Position numbers and translations under genes: made by a program
In this document: piece after piece, positions 1 through 5,623 of the stretch
Layout: every line of letters starts with the position of its first letter
Numbering within the stretch: the first letter of the stretch is position 1
The notes under the pieces: generated by a model
Told to the model about the DNA's origin: nothing
Databases searched by the model: none
What the model saw: only the letters and a program-made list of their open reading frames with translations
Assembly: GCA_021785795.1 (NCBI GenBank)
Contig: JAJYEK010000155.1
Location: 1 to 8,777, forward strand
Reading direction: 5' to 3'
Length of the DNA stretch: 8,777 nucleotides
Origin: Pseudomonadota bacterium
GTDB taxonomy: Bacteria; Pseudomonadota; Gammaproteobacteria; Acidiferrobacterales; UBA6901

Positions 1-124
1 GCGCCATTAAGGCGATCCGAGGGTGGCTCCATTACGCCGGTCACACTCTGGCGCCATTAAAGCGATCCTAAGATGGCGCCATTAAGGCGATCCCGGAATG
101 GATCCATATGGGCGGTCGGTGACA
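1..124. mobile_element. End of an IS21-like insertion sequence (tandem 25-bp repeats)
   Basis: Five copies of a 20-bp motif, consensus TGGCGCCATTAAGGCGATCC, begin at about -1 (cut by the window edge), 24, 49, 74 and 99, an exact 25-bp period. The copies at 49 and 74 are nearly identical; those at 24 and 99 are diverged. Multiple short repeats inside a terminus are characteristic of the IS21 family, where they bind the transposase. Read from the minus strand, the block begins TGTCA at 124, a plausible IS21-like tip, so the rest of the element (istA/istB) would lie left of this window. It adjoins a disrupted hipA fragment. The repeats are certain; the IS21 assignment is inference, since no transposase gene is visible here. 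Confidence 0.55.
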
Positions 125-159
125 TGAGCACAGGAGGATATGGATCTATTGGTTGTTTC

Positions 160-357
160 TTTCCGGGGTGGCCTAGGCTGCCCCGGAAGTTTTGGTTCGG
201 GAGCGATTCCCACTGCCTCGGCGAACTCGCCGCCGATGGCGCGCAGCGGGTCAAAATTTGTGCTCGGCAGTTTGATGTCGCGGACGATGCATTCGCGTAC
301 CGCCACCTCAGGCATCAGACTGGCGAACTCGCGCTGGGCGGTGTCTCCGCCATGGAC
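160..357 (-). pseudogene. hipA fragment (N-terminal region remnant of a HipA-type kinase)
   Basis: Read on the minus strand, this matches residues about 56-114 of the intact HipA encoded at 3960-5210. Shared features are the VREC/QIVRDxKLPxTxFD stretch followed by LRAIGGExA. At DNA level 227-340 aligns without gaps to 4921-5034 with about 19 mismatches in 114 (roughly 83% by hand count), so it is a diverged paralogue, not a recent duplicate. A stop lies just upstream of the homologous stretch, and downstream the reading runs into the 25-bp repeats at about 124. The start, the kinase core and the C-terminus are all missing, so it cannot make an active kinase. An insertion-sequence end at the left is the likely cause of the break on that side. 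Confidence 0.75.
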
Positions 358-430
358 GCCTTATAACCAAAGACGCTGTAAGTGAAGAATTTAGGCCTAC
401 AGGCGGTCTGCGGCGTATCCTTTCCTTTGC

Positions 431-658
431 CTATATAGCTTTTTCGGAGAAACTGTCTCCCCAGCTTTCCTGGGCAGAAAACAGCCTTTGCTGCCATCCG
501 GATACAGCCTTTTCGCTCCAGTATACATATTTTCCGATGCGCACCGGTGGCGGGAAGTCCCCTGCCCTGACCATATTCTCGAGGGTTCGTGGTGAAAAGC
601 CGAAACGGTTACAGAGGTCGGCCTTGGTGAGCAGGCGGGGGAAAGATGGATCATTCAT
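431..658 (-). CDS. AlpA-family / MerR-fold helix-turn-helix regulator
   Basis: A 75-residue protein. Residues about 10-55 form a complete winged helix-turn-helix of the AlpA/excisionase type: LLTKADLCNRFGFSPRTL (recognition helix region), then PPPVRIGKYVYW and the closing W of xxVSGW. AlpA-type proteins of P4-like satellites and islands switch on the integrase or act as excisionases, and usually lie near the attachment end. Here the gene sits about 345 bp from the tRNA-Phe att scar at 1003-1047, which suits that job, but no integrase of the same element is in view. The ATG at 658 is the natural start because the domain begins a few residues later; a TACAAT -10-like box lies about 40 bp upstream. 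The Shine-Dalgarno is weak (CGGA). The family call is secure; the regulated target is unknown. Confidence 0.85.
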   Translation of the reverse strand: MNDPSFPRLLTKADLCNRFGFSPRTLENMVRAGDFPPPVRIGKYVYWSEKAVSGWQQRLFSAQESWGDSFSEKAI

Positions 659-1002
659 GGTGTTTCATCCGTTCTGTGAGAGTCAATTGTATAGCGACCG
701 TCATCGCACACACGGGTGCTCATGGGAACGGATGGTCTCGACCACTGGTCCGGGTGGCGCGACCAGCTTGGGAAGCATACAGAAAAAGGTCCGTTATCCC
801 CCAAGCCTATCTTTTTAAGGCTCTGAGTTGGAGCAGCAGACAATCTGTCATAGACTGATCCTGCGGTTGCGAAGGCTTCTGACAGTTTTCTGTCAGAGCC
901 CAGGAAAACCGGTTACGTTCGACTGCGTTTGTTTGCGATCGGTTTCTTTTGAAAACAGTGAGTTGCGTATAGTTACGAGAGCGTTGCGGAAGTGGTTTTC
1001 CC
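659..1002. other. Gene-poor stretch between alpA-like gene and att scar
   Basis: I find no supportable gene here. It carries the presumed promoter of the AlpA-like gene on the minus strand (a TACAAT-like box near 695) and the perfect 8-bp dyad at 878-897. Readings across 893-1093 that give LVPRGGIEPPTRGFS are the well-known false translation of a tRNA 3' end. The segment is read as the internal end of a left-hand element that terminates at the tRNA-Phe scar. Confidence 0.5.
878..897. repeat. Perfect 8-bp inverted repeat with TTTT loop
   Basis: TCTGACAG and CTGTCAGA flank a TTTT loop, giving a perfect stem. No T run follows on either strand, so it is a weak candidate for an intrinsic terminator. 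Its position 105 bp inside the att scar would also suit a recombination accessory site. Function unassigned. Confidence 0.45.
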
Positions 1003-1047
1003 CTGAAAATCCTCGTGTCGGTGGTTCGATTCCGCCCCTGGGCACCA
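1003..1047 (+). other. tRNA-Phe 3' fragment: attachment-site scar (att copy 1)
   Basis: The 45 nt read as a tRNA-Phe from the anticodon loop onward. They show CTGAAAA (anticodon GAA), the 3' anticodon strand TCCTC, variable loop GTGTC, a T stem GGTGG/CCGCC (one G-U pair) around TTCGATT, the acceptor strand CCTGGGC, discriminator A and CCA. The matching 5' half is missing: the bases just upstream (TTCCC) do not pair with TCCTC, and there is no D arm. This is what is left when an integrative element recombines into the 3' half of a tRNA gene. It is repeated in shorter form at 3891-3923. The intact tRNA gene would be expected left of the window. Confidence 0.85.
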
Positions 1048-1464
1048 AATAAAACAAGTACTTACGACAATTTCCCCAAGACCCCGATTTCACCGTGTAA
1101 GCACTTGGGGCGGTTTCGGCCTTCCTTGACTCCCTGCCCCGCCCGGCATGTCAGCCGGCGCGTCGCGGGTTTGGGCTCTGAGCCCTGTGCCAATTTTGGC
1201 GGAACGACACCACTCTGCCGGAGTGCCCCAACCTGCCGCTTTCCCACCAGCTTCTACCTGATCTGCGGGTAAGCGATTATCGACGCATGAGGAAACAGAC
1301 GCCGCCCACGCTCCGCAAGGCCGGCATACCAGGCTTCCTCGTTTCCCATTCATACCTTGAAGTCTCCGGCAGAACCGCGACTCCGGGCACGGGCGGATCT
1401 ACCGGATGGGAATTGATGATGAGCGTTTGCACGCGGCCACGCGAAAGATGATTGACGCGACTTT
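1048..1464. other. Unassigned stretch inside the att-bounded element
   Basis: Two overlapping minus-strand open frames cover this stretch: about 1277-1464, with a possible start at the ATG near 1474 or an internal GTG, and 1090-1353. Neither shows a domain I recognise. The first reads like a short soluble peptide ending FLMRR; the second is rich in Gly, Ala and Arg. They overlap by about 77 nt in different frames, so at most one is likely real over that part unless a frameshift joins them. Inverted segments near 1058-1110 (AGTACTTAC with GTAAGCACT, CCCCAAG with CTTGGGG) lie right beside the att scar. I assign no function. Confidence 0.35.
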
Positions 1465-1759
1465 TTAGGCCCATGGCTTGTTTTCCGGGTTGCGCTGGTT
1501 TTCCAGAAAGGTCGGGCCTTCTTCGATCTCGGTAAGCTCCGAGGCCTTCCGTTGTGATTCCCGAATAGCGGCCAATCCTCGCCCCTCCTCGATAGTCAGC
1601 AATCCACCCGCCCCGCCTTCCACAATCCCGCCGACGGACTTTGCCGCGTCTGCCGCGCCCTCGGCCTTGGGCGTGGTAAACGTGACAGCCCGCCCGTTCA
1701 AACCGGCAACACCAAATAGTCTTGCGAGTTTCGGTGATAGTGACTTTTGCGGCGTTCAT
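1465..1759 (-). pseudogene. Hypothetical small protein gene, apparently frameshifted
   Basis: The start ATG at 1759 follows a good GGGGGCGG ribosome site inside the end of the upstream AlpA-like frame. It opens MNAAKVTITETRK, then the frame degenerates into an Arg/Gly-rich tail. From about 1722 the next frame carries protein-like sequence instead: LFGVAGLNGRAVTF, then a Gly/Ala linker and an acidic, Gln/Glu-rich helix (TIEEGRGLAAIRESQRKASE), ending NKPWA at TAA 1465. The simplest reading is one gene of about 97 codons broken by a 1-nt shift near 1715-1725. Alternatively the downstream frame is used alone from a TTG at 1701. No family recognised. Being second after an AlpA-like regulator suits a satellite-type cargo or replication gene, but that is only context. 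Confidence 0.5.
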
Positions 1760-1964
1760 GCCGCCCCCGATCCGCGGTGGACGCGCAGGTGCGACTATCG
1801 ATCCAGGTCAGAACATCGAAGCCACGGTACGCAAATTGCCGGCCAATCTTGACGAACCCCGGATCGGTGCCGTTCCATCGGCTGCGCTCGGCCCAAGCTT
1901 CTGACTTACCGAGCAGGGCGCAAACCCCGGCCTGCCAATAAAGCTTCTTTTCTTCGAACATCAT
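1698..1964 (-). CDS. AlpA-like helix-turn-helix DNA-binding protein
   Basis: The first 52 residues form a compact DNA-binding fold of the AlpA/HTH_17 type: KLYWQAGVCALLGKSEAWAE (helix-turn-helix), then GFVKIGRQFAYRGFDVLTWI, the wing-like IGR-x-x-YR-x-x-D signature. Start: ATG ATG at 1964/1961, preceded by GAGG with a 5-nt gap. The tail after residue about 60 is odd: it reads RGRHERRK on through the start of the next gene, giving a 62-nt overlap. One extra G in the GGGGG run near 1765 would instead end the protein at a TGA overlapping the next ATG (ATGA), the usual arrangement. The tail is therefore probably shifted. This is the second AlpA-type regulator in the window, one on each side of the first att scar. 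The SD is caught in a hairpin (1970-1991). Confidence 0.7.
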   Translation of the reverse strand: MMFEEKKLYWQAGVCALLGKSEAWAERSRWNGTDPGFVKIGRQFAYRGFDVLTWIDSRTCASTADRGRHERRKSHYHRNSQDYLVLPV

Positions 1965-1969
1965 TGGCG

Positions 1970-1991
1970 CCTCGTTTGTTTGATAACGAGG
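1970..1991 (-). promoter_or_regulatory. Inverted repeat covering the Shine-Dalgarno of the second alpA-like gene
   Basis: CCTCGTT (1970-1976) and AACGAGG (1985-1991) form a perfect 7-bp stem with an 8-nt loop. The gene's Shine-Dalgarno, GAGG on the minus strand, is the arm at 1970-1973, five bases before the ATG. In RNA the hairpin would hide the ribosome site; as DNA it could be an operator. Confidence 0.45.
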
Positions 1992-2026
1992 ACAATTTAG
2001 AGGCGAACCGCCCATAAAGACATGGT

Positions 2027-2050
2027 GGCAACTTTTTGCAAAAAGTGGCC
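2027..2050. promoter_or_regulatory. 24-bp near-perfect palindrome upstream of the second alpA-like gene
   Basis: The core ACTTTTTGCAAAAAGT at 2031-2046 is a perfect 16-bp palindrome. GGC/GCC flanks extend it to 24 bp with one mismatched pair. It lies about 65-85 bp upstream of the start at 1964, a position suited to an operator or promoter element. I could not place a convincing -35/-10 pair, so the role is open. Confidence 0.45.
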
Positions 2051-2217
2051 GAAATCTGACAGTTGGGGGACTAGACCTCGGGGCGGTGCCGGCGGAACAA
2101 CGGGTGCATCGGGCTTTCGCGCATGTGGGCGAGACGGAAAAAGGTCGCAAGATAAACATCAAAGCCGCTCTCAACGGGATCGCGTCCCGCCTGCCAGTCC
2201 TTACTTACGGGGCTCGC

Positions 2218-2858
2218 TTACTCTCCGGTGTCGAAACGATATGGCTCCACGAGATAGCGCAGGGTGATAACCCGTTGCTCGCGCAATAGCCTCCGGGGTG
2301 CGCTTCGGACGGCCAGGAAGCGTTCCGCGAAACGCGCTATGGGTCCGCGCTTGGTGTCGGCATGAAGCTTTTGCGTGCGCTTGATGCTGGCGCGCAGGGC
2401 GGGCAATTGGTCGCGGTTTGGCGTCTCAAGCGTCGTTCGCAGTTCCCACGGGGTCCACGGGTTTCCTTGTGCCGCGCGAAAGTGTTTCAGCGCCTCTCCG
2501 GGCCGTCCGCGCTTCCGTGCAGTCTCCGCTTTCTTGCGATTTGCAATCATGGTCTTGAGTTCGCGTCGAGTGCCACGTAACCCTTGTGCTGTTTCAATGG
2601 AGGGTTGGCGCACCGCGTCTACGGCATCTGCCCGCCGTCTGACTTCAAGCCCTGCCCCATTTTTCCAGCCGTCCGGCCATGCCAGGCCGCTCTTGCGGCC
2701 TTTGTCGATCTCCCGAAAGGCGAGCACCAAAAAATTATCGACGCGGTTCTTGCCGCTGCGCTTGAGCGCCGCCAGTCCCTCGGGGTCCGCGGCGGGCAGG
2801 TGATCGCGCCAGGCGCACTCGCCCGATACGCGGTCGGGAGATCGGCGACGTGGGCCAT
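2218..2858 (-). CDS. Uncharacterised basic protein downstream of higA, probably frameshifted near its start
   Basis: The frame ending at TAA 2218 encodes about 200 residues of soluble, strongly basic sequence. Notable patches are LAALKRSGKNRVDNFLVLAF, a helical K/R-rich stretch (RRELKTMIANRKKAETARKR) and a C-terminal part ending VITLRYLVEPYRFDTGE. It has no signal peptide, no membrane segment and no domain I can name. No start codon lies in this frame just after higA, whose stop is at 2867. An ATG at 2858 opens a different frame reading MAHVADLPTAYR. One missing G in the CGGG at about 2825 would join that to GECAWRDHLPAADPEG in the main frame. I therefore give the gene as 2858-2218 with a suspected frameshift; an internal GTG start would give a shorter protein. 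It is directly behind higBA on the same strand. Confidence 0.45.
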
Positions 2859-2866
2859 TAAGTCTA

Positions 2867-3139
2867 TTATGCGATGCGCCGTACCTTTGGCGGATTCTTG
2901 CCAACCCGCCAAAGGTCGTATTGCGCTTGCTGCACGAGCCAGCTTTCGGCGCTTCCGCCAAACGCCAGAGAGAGGCGCAGGGCCATGGTCGGGGCAATCC
3001 CGGTATGCCCGTTCAACAACTCGGAAAGCGCCTTGCGTGTCACGCCTAGCGCCTCGGCGGCTTCCGTAACAGACAGGCCCAAGGGTTCCAGGCACAGTTC
3101 CCGTATGACTTCGCCGGGGTGGGGAGGGTTGTGCATCAT
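2867..3139 (-). CDS. higA: HigA-type antitoxin (XRE helix-turn-helix)
   Basis: A 90-residue HigA-family antitoxin. It opens with the typical HPGEVIREL...[25 protein letters not shown], a complete XRE helix-turn-helix at residues about 20-65, followed by [26 protein letters not shown], the family's conserved C-terminal helices. HigA binds and inactivates the HigB mRNA interferase and represses the operon. The start chosen is the first of two ATGs (3139 and 3136), which has AAGGAG six bases upstream; a longer reading from 3169 would run through the end of higB. It follows higB by 11 nt in the usual toxin-first order. The antitoxin looks intact although its toxin gene is broken. Confidence 0.9.
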   Translation of the reverse strand: MMHNPPHPGEVIRELCLEPLGLSVTEAAEALGVTRKALSELLNGHTGIAPTMALRLSLAFGGSAESWLVQQAQYDLWRVGKNPPKVRRIA

Positions 3140-3150
3140 GATAATCTCCT

Positions 3151-3428
3151 TCAATGATAATCGAGGCAATCCACGTCGTGAGCTTCCGCCCCTTCGAACC
3201 GAAAGATCAGTCGCCAGTTGCCGACACGTTGACGGCCCAGTAACCGCGCCACTTGCCGCTCAATGCGTGCAGGCGCGCCCCCGGAAGATCCATATCCTCG
3301 GGCTTGCTCGCAGCGTCCAGGCGGGCGAGGAGCACACGCAGCCGTTTGGCATGGCCGGCGACTATCCCGGCCTTGCTGCCCGTCTCGTAGAACTGTTTGA
3401 GGCCCTTGTGCCGGAAGCTCTGGATCAT
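3151..3428 (-). pseudogene. higB: higB toxin gene with a 1-nt frameshift
   Basis: The frame starts MIQSFRHKGLKQFYETGSKAG and keeps the HigB/RelE-superfamily pattern through the [17 protein letters not shown] region, then hits a TGA after residue 73. In the next frame the expected ending follows at once: [22 protein letters not shown], stop at 3151-3153. Adding one G in the minus-strand string TCGG-CAAC (near 3221) joins the two parts into a 92-residue protein, the normal HigB length. HigB-type toxins are ribosome-dependent mRNA endonucleases; as sequenced the protein would lack its last β-strands and likely be inactive. It is followed 11 nt on by intact higA and preceded by a strong promoter. 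The shift is either real decay or a homopolymer sequencing error. Confidence 0.85.
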
Positions 3429-3448
3429 GCCGTCACCTAATGGGTTAC

Positions 3449-3477
3449 ATTATAAGACGTACAGGGAGGCGCGCCAA
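3449..3477 (-). promoter_or_regulatory. Sigma70-type promoter of higBA
   Basis: On the minus strand TTGGCG (3477-3472) and TATAAT (3454-3449) are separated by exactly 17 bp, a near-consensus promoter. It ends about 20 bp before the higB ATG at 3428. No clear operator dyad overlaps the -10. Confidence 0.8.
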
Positions 3478-3493
3478 CCCCTTTTGCGGGGTT
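3476..3493 (-). terminator. Weak hairpin at the integrase stop
   Basis: AACCCC and GGGGTT pair around a TTTTGC loop, starting at the integrase TAA (3494-3492). There is no T run after it, and it overlaps the higB -35 by two bases. It may end integrase transcripts or be a protein-binding dyad. Low certainty. Confidence 0.3.
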
Positions 3494-3890
3494 ACAAGGC
3501 CCGGTCCAGGTTCACTATATCGGCGCCTGGTTTTATCTTAGCCGCCCTCAAAACATGATCCACGATCTTCTCCCTGGGAGCCCGTAGCCGTTCGGTGGTG
3601 ATGACGAGATAGCCGCCAGTCACGTCCCCTTGGGGCTCGTGGTTCATCAGGCGCTTTAAGGCATAGGCTGGTATGTCCAGGCTCTCGGCCACCGTGGCGA
3701 CGGTGCGCCGCAGGTCATGGATCATAAACTTGACGCCGCTTACCCGGGCGATGCTTTCGAGACCGTAACGAAGGTTGCCGATCTGGCCGTGCGTGCTGGT
3801 AAATACCGTATCCCCGAGGCGTTCGCGGGCGTTCAGCAGGTTTGCGAGATACGCACCCATGGGCAAGGTATGGCTACTGTAATTCTTGGT
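3492..3890 (-). pseudogene. Tyrosine recombinase (integrase), C-terminal catalytic part only
   Basis: About 132 residues of a P4-like phage-type integrase. It retains TKNYSSHTLPM (the lysine-containing β-hairpin segment), then the HDLRRT box (H-x-x-R), the LMNH histidine, and the nucleophile region TGGYL. The box I arginine, the core-binding domain and the N-terminal arm-binding domain are gone. The reading frame is open, but its first residues (LVPRDGIE) are just the reverse complement of the tRNA-Phe 3' end at 3891-3923: the gene is cut exactly where the att copy begins. Without box I it cannot recombine DNA. The gene reads leftward from the att into the 1048-3890 element, so it probably was that element's own integrase. 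Confidence 0.85.
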
Positions 3891-3923
3891 TTCGATTCCG
3901 TCCCTGGGCACCAAATAACACAA
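3891..3923 (+). repeat. Second copy of the tRNA-Phe 3' end (att copy 2)
   Basis: TTCGATTCCG, then CCCTGGGCACCAAATAA and ACAA match 1025-1057 at 31 of 33 positions, a direct repeat of the T-loop to CCA end of tRNA-Phe plus a few downstream bases. Similarity fades but continues for about 20 bp more (overall about 22/31 after CCA). The upstream half of the 45-nt att seen at copy 1 is absent here, replaced by integrase coding sequence. With copy 1 it bounds a 2.9-kb segment. Confidence 0.85.
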
Positions 3924-3959
3924 CCAGCTATAACACTTCCCCCGATTACCATGATCCGG

Positions 3960-5210
3960 CTACTGCTTCTCACTGCGCCGGCACTGTGTGGTGACAATCC
4001 TCTGGATGCGCTGCAGCGCCGGACAGGCGCCATAGCGCGTCTCGAAGGTGTCCCGTGCCGGTTCGATCTGGTTCAGCAGAGCGGCCGCGGTTTCGCGCAC
4101 CAGACCGCCGAGAAACCGCGGCCGCACGTCGCACGCCCTGGCAAGAACCTCCCAGTGGGCGGAGGTGACCTGGCCGGGATGGCGCTCTCCGCCCACATCG
4201 AAGGCAAGATTCTGGTCGATGCGTTCGATCGCGCGCGTGCATACCAGGTCATAGAAGGGTGCCAGGCGGATCGTGCCGTCCGGTAAATGCAGCAGGGAAA
4301 GGTTCTTGGCGTGGCCGTCCGAGTTGCCCGCGAGCACATTGAAAATCTGCCAGCGCAGCAGGTGTTGTGCGTCGGTGGCCGGCTCGCTGGAGGACTCCTG
4401 CACCAGACGGTAGCACTGCGCGAAGGACGGTCCACCATGTTCCTGGTATTTTCTCTCGTGCCCGTAACCCAGGGCCTGACAGAAATCCTCCTGGTGCAGC
4501 CGCTGCACTTCGCCGCCTTTCCCCTCTGCGCGGTCATATCGGGTTACCTGCGCATAGTGGAACCGTCCAGCGGGGCGCGGGATGATATCCACGACCGGCA
4601 GGCCGATAGCCTTGGCCAGATGGGTGGTGAAAGTCTCATAGGCTGGCAGATTGCGGTAGTCCGCCAGCTCGAACTTCAGGATGTGACTGGAAGGCGCCTC
4701 ACCCTGTGGCAGGAAATACCGGGCATCCCGTACCAGCACGGGACACTTGTTCTGGGCGCCAGCCAGCGACAGTCGTGGGCGATCGTCTTCCGGCCAGACG
4801 ATGTCGGTCCGCCCCCGACGCGCCACCAAGCCCGCCAAATCCTCGTTCGTCAACGGATGGTAGTGCCGCTGGCCCGATGGTTTTCGGTCTGGGGGCAGAA
4901 TGGACAGCGCGCCGGCGCACTCGCCGCCGATGGCGCGCAGCAGGTCGAAATCCGTATTCGGCAGTTTGAGGTCGCGGACGATCTGTTCGCGCACAGCTCC
5001 CTCAGGCAGCAGATTGGCGAACCAGCGATGGGCGATACTGTCCTCCGGGGCGAATTCCCGGGTCGCCAGCGGCAGGGAGCAGGAAACGGCAAAGCCGCTG
5101 GCGATCCAGCCGGGATCGTAGCGAAACCCGATGGTCCCGGTCCGACTGCGCCAGAGCTGGCCGACCGGGCCCTGCTCGTGCCAGAGGTCAAGGATGTCCG
5201 GGTCGTTCAC
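3960..5210 (-). CDS. hipA: HipA-family serine/threonine kinase toxin
   Basis: A full-length, 416-residue HipA. Landmarks in order: N-terminal HipA subdomain with VREQIVRDLKLPNTDFD and LRAIGGECAGALSI (about 73-103); SLAGAQNK at 148-155, where Ser148 corresponds to the autophosphorylated serine of E. coli HipA; the HILKFE lysine strand at 176-181; the catalytic AGNSDGHAKN at 294-303 (Asp298); and APFYDL at 317-322 (metal-binding Asp321). All key kinase residues are present, so it should be active. HipA of E. coli phosphorylates glutamyl-tRNA synthetase and induces dormancy; the target here is unknown. The GTG at 5210 overlaps the hipB stop (GTGA) and has AAGGAA before it; the longer ATG at 5252 would overlap hipB by 46 nt. 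The gene ends only 37 bp from att copy 2. Confidence 0.93.
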   Translation of the reverse strand: MNDPDILDLWHEQGPVGQLWRSRTGTIGFRYDPGWIASGFAVSCSLPLATREFAPEDSIAHRWFANLLPEGAVREQIVRDLKLPNTDFDLLRAIGGECAGALSILPPDRKPSGQRHYHPLTNEDLAGLVARRGRTDIVWPEDDRPRLSLAGAQNKCPVLVRDARYFLPQGEAPSSHILKFELADYRNLPAYETFTTHLAKAIGLPVVDIIPRPAGRFHYAQVTRYDRAEGKGGEVQRLHQEDFCQALGYGHERKYQEHGGPSFAQCYRLVQESSSEPATDAQHLLRWQIFNVLAGNSDGHAKNLSLLHLPDGTIRLAPFYDLVCTRAIERIDQNLAFDVGGERHPGQVTSAHWEVLARACDVRPRFLGGLVRETAAALLNQIEPARDTFETRYGACPALQRIQRIVTTQCRRSEKQ

Positions 5211-5491
5211 GGGGTTTCCTTCTGACAGGTCCGGCTGGTAGGCCGGGCCCACGCCGCTTTTCCGCGCGGCTGGATGATGACCTCCAGGCCCAGGGTGCGC
5301 AGCGCCTTCAGGACCTTGCCAATCTCTGCCGTCTGCTTGCCCCGTTCCATTTCCGATAGGAAGCGCGTACTCAGGTTACCGAGTCCGGAGACCGTCTCCA
5401 GTGTCAGGCGCCGCTGTTTGCGATGGGCGCGCACCAGGCAGCCAAGCTCCCCGGCCGTCTGGACCGCGCCATAAATGCTGTCTTCGTCCAC
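5207..5491 (-). CDS. hipB: HipB-type antitoxin / operon repressor (XRE)
   Basis: About 94 residues. LGCLVRAHRKQRRLTLETVSGLGNLS..FLSEMERGKQTAEIGKVLKALRTLGLEV is a standard XRE helix-turn-helix with the HipB-like C-terminal strand (EVIIQPRG). HipB neutralises HipA and represses the operon by binding operators upstream. The GTG at 5491 is preferred because GAGGTG lies 7 nt upstream; a TTG at 5506 would add five residues. It is translationally coupled to hipA by a 4-nt overlap. The tail after residue 75 (KAAWARPTSRTCQKETP) is short and basic, with no obvious Trp-tail motif that I can identify as HipA-inserting. Three CGTACG operators lie upstream. Confidence 0.9.
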   Translation of the reverse strand: MDEDSIYGAVQTAGELGCLVRAHRKQRRLTLETVSGLGNLSTRFLSEMERGKQTAEIGKVLKALRTLGLEVIIQPRGKAAWARPTSRTCQKETP

Positions 5492-5511
5492 CCGGTCGCA
5501 CCTCAAAAAGA

Positions 5512-5523
5512 TACCGTACGGTA
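5512..5523. promoter_or_regulatory. hipBA operator O1
   Basis: Perfect 12-bp palindrome TACCGTACGGTA flanked by A-rich arms (AAAAAGA before, CAAAATA after). It sits directly downstream of the -10, over the expected transcription start of hipBA, so occupancy would block initiation. Confidence 0.75.
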
Positions 5524-5524
5524 C

Positions 5525-5553
5525 AAAATAACAGCCGGATCGGTCGGTGGCAA
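5525..5553 (-). promoter_or_regulatory. Promoter of hipBA
   Basis: On the minus strand TTGCCA (5553-5548) and TATTTT (5530-5525) are 17 bp apart. O1 begins immediately after the -10 and O2 lies just upstream of the -35, so the promoter is bracketed by two operators, as expected for HipB autoregulation. Confidence 0.65.
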
Positions 5554-5561
5554 GAAAAAGC

Positions 5562-5573
5562 TACCGTACGGGA
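5562..5573. promoter_or_regulatory. hipBA operator O2
   Basis: TACCGTACGGGA, one base from the perfect palindrome of O1, with the same AAAAAG lead-in. Its centre is exactly 50 bp from that of O1, upstream of the -35 box. Confidence 0.7.
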
Positions 5574-5611
5574 TAAATACTGGTGGGAAGACGGCCTATT
5601 TTGTAAAAATA

Positions 5612-5623
5612 TCACGTACGGTG
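5612..5623. promoter_or_regulatory. hipBA operator O3
   Basis: TCACGTACGGTG, a more diverged copy keeping CGTACGGT and the A-rich flanks (AAAATA before, CAAAACA after). Its centre is again exactly 50 bp from O2. It is about 65 bp upstream of the -35, so it may support looping or cooperative HipB binding. Confidence 0.6.

Noticed and set aside
1..124. CRISPR array, because repeats recur at 25-bp spacing
   Set aside because: The spacers would be only about 5 bp and the repeats are diverged; tandem transposase-binding repeats fit far better.
897..1047. Possible complete tRNA, because GCCCAGG at 897-903 would pair with the acceptor strand CCTGGGC
   Set aside because: The span is about 150 nt, no D arm or 5' anticodon strand follows GCCCAGG, and the 45-nt scar explains the 3' part. 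The match is best taken as chance.
893..1093. Minus-strand frame containing LVPRGGIEPPTRGFS
   Set aside because: This is the reverse complement of the tRNA-Phe 3' end, a well-known false protein; no real coding signal around it. The MCYLVPRDGIE start of the integrase fragment has the same origin.
1058..1110. Inverted segments AGTACTTAC/GTAAGCACT and CCCCAAG/CTTGGGG as a terminator or pseudoknot
   Set aside because: The two pairings interlock and one is imperfect; they could be integrase arm sites, but there is not enough to call a feature.
2086..2289. Plus-strand open frame of 67 codons
   Set aside because: Overlaps the end of the minus-strand basic-protein gene, no ribosome site, no recognisable domain, and every other gene here is on the minus strand.
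4287..5225. Long plus-strand open frame (312 codons) opposite hipA
   Set aside because: It is the antisense shadow of a GC-rich gene; hipA on the other strand has all its family motifs.
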